From an uncultured Bacteroidota bacterium (GTDB lineage: Bacteria; Bacteroidota; Bacteroidia; Chitinophagales; Chitinophagaceae), in contig CAIZLI010000219.1 of NCBI GenBank assembly GCA_903933765.1, positions 1 through 5,178 of the forward strand: DNA of 5,178 nucleotides, in the 5' to 3' direction. Shown piece by piece: positions 1-5,178 of the stretch. The position numbers and the translations under genes are program-made. Below the pieces are notes generated by a model. The model had not been told where the DNA came from and did no database searches. It saw only the letters and a list, made by a program, of their open reading frames with translations. Numbering within the stretch: position 1 is the first letter of the stretch; the number at the start of each line of letters is the position of its first letter.

Positions 1-69
1 ACCAAACTACCTAGGTTTGATACAAATGTATTAATAAATAAAGAAAGAAGTATCTTGCAAGGGTTATAA
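1..69 (+). CDS. 3' end of an unidentified upstream gene (partial)
   Basis: Frame 1 is open from the first base of the window to a TAA stop at 67-69, while the other two forward frames close within about 35 bases. The visible tail is 22 residues and ends in INKERSILQGL; I do not recognise the family. The stop lies 11 bases before the ATG of the M42 peptidase gene, the spacing expected of consecutive operon members, so this is probably the real C-terminus of the preceding gene. Because 22 codons can stay open by chance, the call is moderate. If real, this gene would be the first visible member of the peptidase/amidotransferase/ATP-grasp operon and could be informative about its function. Confidence 0.45.
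   Translation, partial: TKLPRFDTNVLINKERSILQGL
12..19 (+). promoter_or_regulatory. Possible Bacteroidota -7 promoter box (TAGGTTTG)
   Basis: TAGGTTTG matches the Bacteroidota -7 consensus TAnnTTTG at all specified positions and lies about 60 bases before the peptidase ATG. The partner -33 TTTG box would fall left of the window and cannot be checked. The match also lies inside the possible upstream reading frame that ends at 69, so it may be coincidence or an internal operon promoter. Confidence 0.25.
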
Positions 70-80
70 TTAAACGAACT

Positions 81-1223
81 ATGGCAAAAGCAACCACAAA
101 AAAAGTGAGTACAAATAAAGTAAGTAACGCTAAGAAAAAAGATTTACTAGACCCAAAAGCATACCAATTTTTAAAGGAATATATCAACAATCCTTCACCA
201 GTTGGTTTTGAAACAAGTGGCCAAAAAATTTGGTTGAATTACTTGACGCAATATGTGGATACCACTTTTTCGGATCCATATGGTACTGCAGTGGGTGTCA
301 TCAATCCAGATGCACCATTTAAAGTGGTGATTGAAGCACACGCGGATGAAATAAGTTGGTTTGTCAATTATGTGAGTGATCAAGGTTTGATCTACCTTAA
401 ACGCAATGGCGGTGTGGACCATCAAATTGCGCCATCTATGCGTGTTTGGATTCATGGGAAAAAAGGGCCTGTAAAAGCAGTGTTTGGATGGCCTGCAATC
501 CATACAAGATTGAGCAATCCAGAACAAAAAGAACCACAACCTAAAGTGGATAATCTAACATTAGATTGCGGCGCAAGATCTAAAAAAGAAGTAGAAGCAC
601 TAGGCATTCATATTGGCGCAGTAGTAACCTATGAAGAAGGCTTTGACGAATTAGCACATGACTTTATCATTGGTAGAGCATTTGATAATAGAATTGGTGG
701 ATTCATGATTGCAGAAGTGGCAAGAATGCTGAAAGAAAATAAAAAGAAGTTACCATTTGGCTTATACATTGTCAATGCGGTTCAAGAGGAAATTGGTTTA
801 AGAGGCGCCGAAATGATTGCTAGAAGAATTAAGCCCAATATAGCTATTGTGACTGATGTGACACATGATACGCATACTCCAATGATTAATAAAGCAATTG
901 AGGGCGATATCCAATGTGGTAAAGGTCCTTCATTAGCTTATGCTCCTGCAATCCACAATAAATTATTAGCGATCGTAGAAGAAACAGCAAAAAATAAAAA
1001 AATTCCAGTACAATTTAGAACACTTAGCAGAAGTACAGGAACTGATACAGATAGCTTTGCTTATGCCAATGACGGATGCCCTTCTGTTTTGATATCTATT
1101 CCATTAAGGTATATGCACACTACAGTAGAAATGATTCATAAAAAAGATATCGTGGACACTATTCAATTAATGTATGAAACCTTATTACAGTTGAGTCCAA
1201 AAACTAATTTGAATTATTTATAA
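81..1223 (+). CDS. M42 family di-metal aminopeptidase (glutamyl aminopeptidase/TET-like)
   Basis: A 380-residue cytosolic peptidase of the M42 family, whose members (TET, YsdC and FrvX types) usually assemble into dodecamers and remove N-terminal residues from short peptides using two metal ions. The expected ligands are all visible: His87 in HADE (87-90, with Asp89 orienting the general base), Asp202 in FDNR, Glu236-Glu237 in QEEIG (general base then ligand), Asp259 in VTDVTH, and His346 in YMHTTVE. Their spacing closely matches TET peptidases. GTDTDSFA (320-327) is another typical family segment. No signal peptide is present. The ATG at 81 is the only plausible start, because the next in-frame Met is residue 120. 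It gives a basic N-terminal extension of about 20 residues that usual M42 proteins lack. There is no Shine-Dalgarno sequence; the leader is A/T-rich, as usual for Bacteroidota. The TAA overlaps the next gene's ATG by one base. Residue specificity (Glu/Asp or neutral) cannot be told from sequence. Confidence 0.93.
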   Translation: MAKATTKKVSTNKVSNAKKKDLLDPKAYQFLKEYINNPSPVGFETSGQKIWLNYLTQYVDTTFSDPYGTAVGVINPDAPFKVVIEAHADEISWFVNYVSDQGLIYLKRNGGVDHQIAPSMRVWIHGKKGPVKAVFGWPAIHTRLSNPEQKEPQPKVDNLTLDCGARSKKEVEALGIHIGAVVTYEEGFDELAHDFIIGRAFDNRIGGFMIAEVARMLKENKKKLPFGLYIVNAVQEEIGLRGAEMIARRIKPNIAIVTDVTHDTHTPMINKAIEGDIQCGKGPSLAYAPAIHNKLLAIVEETAKNKKIPVQFRTLSRSTGTDTDSFAYANDGCPSVLISIPLRYMHTTVEMIHKKDIVDTIQLMYETLLQLSPKTNLNYL

Positions 1224-2011
1224 TGTCGCAATCCAATCCTATTCATATTGCTATACTAGACCTGTATGAAGGCAGTGCTAATGTAGGGATGGATTGTATT
1301 ATGGATATACTAGATGATTGGAGTAAAAAACAATCTATCACAATCATGACTACCGTATTTGATGTTCGTGTTAAGCATGCATTACCAGACGATACTTATG
1401 ATTTATATCTTTCCTCGGGTGGTCCTGGTTCTCCCATAGACACGCATACCACAGCATGGGATAGGGCCTATTGCAATTGGTTAGACCAAATGTATGCACA
1501 AAAAAAACCTGTGCTTTTAATATGTCATAGTTTTCAAATTGCTTGTAGGCATTTTGATATTGGAAAAGTAGGTTTAAGAAAATCTAAGCAGCTTGGCATT
1601 CTTCCTATCCACCCAACTGCGGATCACGCCATTTTTGAAGCTTTACCTGATCCATTTTTTGCTTTGGAGAGTCGCATGTATCAGATTACTGAACCCAATG
1701 ATGAAAAAATTGAATCCATGGGTGCCACCATCATCGCATTAGAAAAAATAAGACCTCAACTACCTTATGAAAGGGCACTGATGGCAGTGGCATTTAGTGA
1801 TAAGATGATTGGTGTTCAATTTCATCCAGAAGCAACCAAAGAAAGACTTTCAATCTACTTTAATACAGATGCTATTAAGACTGCGGTCGTTGAAGACTTC
1901 AGTGAAGAAAAGTGGCATCAAATTATCCAATCCTTAGAAGAAGATTCTAAAATCAAACATACTTGTAGCAGGTTTATTCCCAACTTTTTGAACCAAATGT
2001 TGCCTGTATGA
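1223..2011 (+). CDS. Class I glutamine amidotransferase-like protein (GATase1 fold)
   Basis: A 262-residue cytosolic protein of the class I glutamine amidotransferase fold, closest in appearance to the stand-alone GATase domain of GMP synthase. The segments in order are SSGGPGSP (64-71, oxyanion-side loop), the nucleophile elbow PVLLICHSFQ (96-105) with Cys101, and GVQFHPEA (197-204) with His201 and Glu203. The Cys-His-Glu triad is therefore complete. The elbow is unusual: the canonical GxCxGxQ has lost both glycines (Leu99 and Ser103), while the Gln is kept. About 58 residues follow the HPEA motif, a longer tail than a minimal GATase domain. The family releases ammonia from glutamine or hydrolyses gamma-glutamyl amides; which applies here is not known. 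The start is fixed by TAATG overlap with the peptidase gene, and the stop overlaps the next start as ATGA, so translation of all three genes is probably coupled. It is not next to a GMP synthase ATPase or another classical synthase, so a role in this cassette is more likely than housekeeping GMP synthesis. Confidence 0.85.
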   Translation: MSQSNPIHIAILDLYEGSANVGMDCIMDILDDWSKKQSITIMTTVFDVRVKHALPDDTYDLYLSSGGPGSPIDTHTTAWDRAYCNWLDQMYAQKKPVLLICHSFQIACRHFDIGKVGLRKSKQLGILPIHPTADHAIFEALPDPFFALESRMYQITEPNDEKIESMGATIIALEKIRPQLPYERALMAVAFSDKMIGVQFHPEATKERLSIYFNTDAIKTAVVEDFSEEKWHQIIQSLEEDSKIKHTCSRFIPNFLNQMLPV

Positions 2012-3213
2012 TTCCAGCAATTAGAGCAGCATTCAACGAACAATTTACAGAAGCTAAGTATCAACAATACCTTGCTCTTTTAAATGAACCATTTAAAGAC
2101 CCTATCCCTTTTAGAATTGCAGAAACCCCGGTCTTTATAGATCGAGATTTCAAAATGCAATTGTTAGATGCTGGCGATTACATATGTCAATTCATAACGC
2201 ACCCATCCTTCAGCAATCAAACTGCTGATGCTATTCCTAAAGGATTGCATATTCCAAATGAAGCTACCCTACCTGAATGTATCGTGATTGACTTTGCGAT
2301 TGCTGAACAGCAAGATGGAAAATCGATGCCTCAATTAATTGAATTACAAGGATTCCCTTCTTTATTTGCTTTTGAATTATTACAAGCACAAGCATTGGAG
2401 AAAGTGTTTCATTTACCAAAAAACTTTTCACCATTTTTAAATGGATATACCCAAGCAAGCTACCTTGATTTTTTTAAGTCAATGGTACTTGGAGAACAAG
2501 CTAAGCATACCATTTTATTAGAGATCAAACCATATGAACAAAAGACAAGGCCTGATCTAATGCTGACCGAGGCATGGTTGAATGTACCAATTGTGTGCCT
2601 TTCTCAAATTTACTTAAAAGACAAAAGTCTTTACTATCAAAAAGATGGAATTGAATACAAGATTGAACGCATCTACAATCGTGTGGTATATGATGAATTA
2701 ATGCAACAAGCCCCCGTGTTTATACAACAATTCCAATTACTTGAACTAGCAGAAAATATAGAATGGATCAATCATCCGAATCATTTTTTTAGGATTAGTA
2801 AATATATATTACCCCTATTTAATCATCCACTGATTCCAGAAGCATATCTATTAGCTGATTGGAAAAATAATCAAATTGGTACTGCATTGAATTTAGCTGA
2901 ATACATCTGTAAACCTTTATTCTCTTTTGGAGGTCAAGGTGTGATGCTCGATCCAACCATCGATTCCATCCATGCAATCAATGATCCAGAAAATTGGATC
3001 CTACAAAAGAAAGTGACTTATGCCGCTGTGATTGAAACACCTTCTGGTCCTTCTAAAGCAGAAATAAGGTTATTTTATTTCTGGGATAAACAATTAGGTC
3101 GTTATGTGGCCACCAATAACTTAACTAGAATTAGCAAAGGCCCTATGATTGGGGTGAGCTATAACAATACTGCCACCTGGATAGGTGGCAGTATCAGCTA
3201 TTTTGAGGAATAA
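2008..3213 (+). CDS. Probable circularly permuted ATP-grasp ligase (glutathionylspermidine-synthase-like)
   Basis: A 401-residue soluble protein with no signal peptide or membrane segment. I read it as an ATP-grasp enzyme in permuted order. A metal-site segment comes first: Asp95 in VIDFA and LIELQGFPSLFAFE (110-123), resembling the D...LExNxDTPT region of glutathionylspermidine synthases. The nucleotide-binding half follows: YICKPLFSFGGQGV (299-312) with Lys302 and a glycine-rich loop, then WILQKKV (330-336), a typical hinge segment, then EIRLFYFW (352-359) and NNLTRISKG (370-378) near the C-terminus. Such enzymes activate a carboxylate with ATP and join it to an amine. The metal-site position usually held by Asn (ExN) reads Gln114 here. 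The ATG lies in an ATGA overlap with the upstream stop, and no better start is visible. The last codons form a perfect hairpin. The motif-level assignment was made by eye; the substrate is unknown, and an uncharacterised Bacteroidota protein family is the alternative label. Confidence 0.6.
   Translation: MIPAIRAAFNEQFTEAKYQQYLALLNEPFKDPIPFRIAETPVFIDRDFKMQLLDAGDYICQFITHPSFSNQTADAIPKGLHIPNEATLPECIVIDFAIAEQQDGKSMPQLIELQGFPSLFAFELLQAQALEKVFHLPKNFSPFLNGYTQASYLDFFKSMVLGEQAKHTILLEIKPYEQKTRPDLMLTEAWLNVPIVCLSQIYLKDKSLYYQKDGIEYKIERIYNRVVYDELMQQAPVFIQQFQLLELAENIEWINHPNHFFRISKYILPLFNHPLIPEAYLLADWKNNQIGTALNLAEYICKPLFSFGGQGVMLDPTIDSIHAINDPENWILQKKVTYAAVIETPSGPSKAEIRLFYFWDKQLGRYVATNNLTRISKGPMIGVSYNNTATWIGGSISYFEE
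3167..3194 (+). terminator. Perfect 12-bp hairpin at the convergent operon end; likely shared terminator
   Basis: The arms ATACTGCCACCT (3167-3178) and AGGTGGCAGTAT (3183-3194) are exact reverse complements around the loop GGAT. An outer AGCT/AGCT pair (3157-3160 with 3196-3199) could extend the stem across a 6/1-base internal loop. The structure lies inside the ATP-grasp gene, 17 bases before its stop codon, and 25 bases past the adaptor gene's stop on the other strand, so it could serve both transcripts. On the + strand a short TTTT follows after a few bases; no strong U-tract is seen on either strand. It is therefore either a weak intrinsic terminator or a 3'-end stabilising stem. Confidence 0.5.
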
Positions 3214-3218
3214 ATTAT

Positions 3219-4358
3219 TTATTCAGACTTATTCATCAATTTGCCCAATAGGCTAAAGGCATTTTTGACTACAATTTGTTTCCCTATCCAGGTATTCGCA
3301 TCTGTATTACTTACCGTCACAAATGTTGCATTGGATTGAATTACTTGTATCTCTTTAACCTCAAATACATTTTCTGCAGATTGTATAAAAATATAATCCT
3401 TGCCTTGAAATCTTTGCACCGATACGATTGGAATTAATACAGCATCCTTAGTTTCAACGACCATATCTGCAGTTAAAAACATACCTGGTAAAACATTGGC
3501 TGGAATTTTTTCAAAATGGCAATGTAATAGTGCTGTTTTATCTTCATTGATATTATGCGCAACAGCAAGTACAGAAACAGGATATTTTTTTGCAGGATCC
3601 TGCGTTAAAGTCACCGTGCCTTTCATGCCTACATTAAAATTTGCAATATCTTTTTCATAAATAGTGATTGCCGCATGGATATCATTCGGATTGATGATTT
3701 CTAATAAAATATCCGAAGGCGTAACGTACTTACCTCTATTGATATTGACTTTACTAATATAACCAGCAATTGGTGCCACTAATTGAACCAAACTTGACAT
3801 TTTTTCGGTCGTTAAATTTTCTGGTTGGATATTAATGAGTTTTAATTGTTCAGAAAGTGCCTTTAATTGAATTGCATTTGTATTATAATCTGCTTGTATT
3901 TGTTGGAAAGATTTTTTACTGACAGCCTCCTGGGTCAATAATGCTTTCTGACGATCCAGGTCTTGTTGCAAATAACTCAACTTCGCTTTCGTCGCTAAAT
4001 AATTTTCTTGTAACTGAACATAAGCAGGGTCTTTCACCGTAGCCAATACCTGTCCCTTTTTTACAAATGTGCCAGGTATTAAATTGATATCTTGTATATA
4101 ACCACCCATTGGGATACTAACAGATGCGATACCCGTTGGCGGTACATTAATGACACCATTTAGATGCGTCATGCCTTTCATTTTACCTTGTTCAATAGAT
4201 GCAAGTTCTAATTGAGCGAGGCTTGCTTGTTCTTTGGTTAATTGAACGATATTGGATGCAACATCGACTGAGTCTTCCTTAGTGGTTGTTGATTTTGGAT
4301 TCGTGCCACAACTACTTAAAATAATTGTGGTCAGTAAAATGGTATACATTGTTTTCAT
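3219..4358 (-). CDS. RND efflux periplasmic adaptor lipoprotein (CusB/HlyD family)
   Basis: A 379-residue adaptor (membrane fusion protein) that would link an inner-membrane RND pump to a TolC-type channel. Residues 1-17 are a lipoprotein signal with the lipobox ILSSC, so Cys17 should be lipidated and the protein anchored to a membrane on its periplasmic side. Domains in order are: first lipoyl half about 76-111 (GGYIQDINLIPGTFVKKGQ), an alpha-helical coiled-coil hairpin about 113-180, second lipoyl half about 191-222 (LVAPIAGYISKVNINRGKYV), a beta-barrel about 225-300 ending in the hallmark PGMFLTADM (291-299), and a membrane-proximal domain about 305-370. Met1 is preferred over Met4 because it keeps Lys2 in the signal's basic N-region. 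The gene starts 19 bases after the TolC-like gene and has no Shine-Dalgarno sequence. An HCH triplet (279-281) could bind metal, but there is no Met-rich N-terminus like that of E. coli CusB, so a metal substrate rests on family resemblance. Its stop lies 5 bases from that of the converging gene. Confidence 0.9.
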   Translation of the reverse strand: MKTMYTILLTTIILSSCGTNPKSTTTKEDSVDVASNIVQLTKEQASLAQLELASIEQGKMKGMTHLNGVINVPPTGIASVSIPMGGYIQDINLIPGTFVKKGQVLATVKDPAYVQLQENYLATKAKLSYLQQDLDRQKALLTQEAVSKKSFQQIQADYNTNAIQLKALSEQLKLINIQPENLTTEKMSSLVQLVAPIAGYISKVNINRGKYVTPSDILLEIINPNDIHAAITIYEKDIANFNVGMKGTVTLTQDPAKKYPVSVLAVAHNINEDKTALLHCHFEKIPANVLPGMFLTADMVVETKDAVLIPIVSVQRFQGKDYIFIQSAENVFEVKEIQVIQSNATFVTVSNTDANTWIGKQIVVKNAFSLLGKLMNKSE

Positions 4359-4377
4359 GATAGACTATTTTGATATA

Positions 4378-5178
4378 TTATTTTGATAACAAATAATACA
4401 ATGTGGATTGATTTAAATTAAATAATGCTAGTGATTCTATGGCTTGCATTTGTATTTGTTGCACTTGACTCATTGCATTGGACCATTCAATATAACTTAT
4501 TTGCCCTTCTTTAAAAGACAGGTTCGCCATATTAGCCATCTTATTGGCATTCGGAATAAGTCCTTTTTGTATATGCTGGTACAAATCCATTGTTTCTTGA
4601 TAATTAGACCATGCTTTTTGAATTTGCATATTTAAGTCAAGTAGCGCTTTTTCTTTTTCATGCATCATGACAGTTTCATTCGCCTGACTTGCTTTCACCT
4701 TCTGTTTTAATCCTGATCTAAACAATGGGACGTTTAGGCCAAGGTTCACTGAATTGTACCTATTTTGATCATTTGGATTCATTCTAAAACTTTGGTTAGT
4801 ATAGCCAACTGCCACCTGAGGTAAAATTTTTGATTTAGCCACATTGGTTTCTGCGATAGCTGATTGTAATTTTTGCTTCCAGAACAAATTCATTGGATGT
4901 CCTGCATCAATTACAGTATCTAATAACTTAGGTTCAAATATTAAGCTTTCTGCTGGTATGAGTAAGGATGGATCTTGTAATAAAATAACAAACTGCTTTT
5001 GTAATCCAAGCTGCTCGTTTTGATTTTTGATCATTAACTGCTTGTGCAGGCTTACCCAGTTCTGCATATTCAATTGTTCCAATCCATTGTCTTGTCCAGC
5101 TTTAAATCTTGCATCCACTGCAGCCAATTGTTTGGCGTAGATGGAATCGAGCTGACTTAATAAGATGCCCTTGGCCAC
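4378..5178 (-). CDS. TolC-family outer-membrane efflux domain, 3' part (5' end beyond window)
   Basis: The last 266 residues of a TolC/CusC-type outer-membrane efflux protein, which forms a trimeric channel through the outer membrane and periplasm. Visible in order (residues counted from the window edge) are long amphipathic helices at 1-66, then GHPMNLFWKQKL (93-104) opening the second repeat, ILPQVAVGYTNQS (118-130), a strand ending in LGLNVPLF (146-153), another helix pair about 160-225, and GQISYIEWSNA (225-235). The reading frame is open through the window edge; the GTG at the edge is only an internal valine codon, so the real start lies outside. The segment resembles the TolC domain fused to the C-terminus of many Bacteroidota CusA/CzcA pumps (about 1,450 residues), but a separate channel protein cannot be excluded. 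It is the upstream neighbour of the adaptor gene with a 19-base gap, so the two are almost certainly co-transcribed. The operon's promoter lies to the right of the window. Confidence 0.88.
   Translation of the reverse strand: MAKGILLSQLDSIYAKQLAAVDARFKAGQDNGLEQLNMQNWVSLHKQLMIKNQNEQLGLQKQFVILLQDPSLLIPAESLIFEPKLLDTVIDAGHPMNLFWKQKLQSAIAETNVAKSKILPQVAVGYTNQSFRMNPNDQNRYNSVNLGLNVPLFRSGLKQKVKASQANETVMMHEKEKALLDLNMQIQKAWSNYQETMDLYQHIQKGLIPNANKMANMANLSFKEGQISYIEWSNAMSQVQQIQMQAIESLALFNLNQSTLYYLLSK

Noticed and set aside
54..61. CTTGCAAG palindrome before the peptidase gene
   Set aside because: Only 8 bases, unpaired with any other copy, and probably within the upstream reading frame; too weak to call an operator.
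195..539. 114-codon open frame on the - strand inside the M42 peptidase gene
   Set aside because: It lies opposite conserved metal-site codons of a clear gene, its protein (rich in Trp, His and Cys) resembles no family I know, and it has no separate leader. It is a shadow frame.
2264..2458. 64-codon open frame on the - strand inside the ATP-grasp gene
   Set aside because: Short, antisense to a well-supported frame, with no recognisable domain or start context.
3592..3603. 12-base palindrome GCAGGATCCTGC in the adaptor gene
   Set aside because: A loop-less palindrome within QDPAKK codons, with no repeat partner or promoter context; probably chance.
4444..4635. 63-codon open frame on the + strand opposite the TolC-like gene
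   Set aside because: Its hydrophobic look comes from the reverse complement of helix-coding sequence; it has no start context and lies entirely inside a real gene.
5176..5178. GTG at the right edge as a start codon for the TolC-like gene
   Set aside because: The encoded sequence begins mid-helix with no signal peptide, and about the first half of a TolC protein is missing, so this is an internal codon cut by the window.

Overview
The window looks like chromosomal DNA from a low-GC member of the Bacteroidota, probably a Chitinophagaceae-like bacterium. This placement is an inference. It rests on the AT-rich, A-rich leaders without Shine-Dalgarno sequences, one TAnnTTTG-type box near the left edge, and a lipoprotein RND adaptor paired with a TolC domain of the kind often fused to CusA-type pumps in this phylum. 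The coding density is very high: no stretch of 300 bases lacks a gene, and no tRNA, rRNA, CRISPR array or insertion sequence was seen.

Left and middle (1-3213, + strand). After the apparent tail of an unidentified upstream gene (stop at 67-69) come three tightly coupled genes. They are an M42-family di-metal aminopeptidase (81-1223), a class I glutamine-amidotransferase-like protein (1223-2011) and a protein that I read as a circularly permuted ATP-grasp ligase related to glutathionylspermidine synthase (2008-3213). The junctions are TAATG (1-base overlap) and ATGA (4-base overlap), so the three proteins are very likely made together. Two predicted amide-bond hydrolases or transferases next to a predicted ATP-dependent amide-forming enzyme resemble the amidoligase-type cassettes proposed to make and trim small peptides or amides. 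This is the best candidate in the window for an undescribed system; its substrate cannot be read from the sequence.

Boundary (about 3167-3218). The two operons converge with only 5 bases between stop codons. A perfect 12-bp stem with a 4-base loop lies inside the last codons of the ATP-grasp gene and is a likely shared terminator or 3'-end structure.

Right (3219-5178, - strand). Reading leftward from the right edge, the 3' part of a TolC-family outer-membrane channel gene (cut by the window edge, possibly the C-terminal domain of a CusA-TolC fusion) is followed 19 bases later by a complete lipoprotein periplasmic adaptor of the CusB/HlyD type. Together with an inner-membrane RND pump, expected beyond the right edge, they would form a tripartite efflux system, probably for heavy-metal ions.
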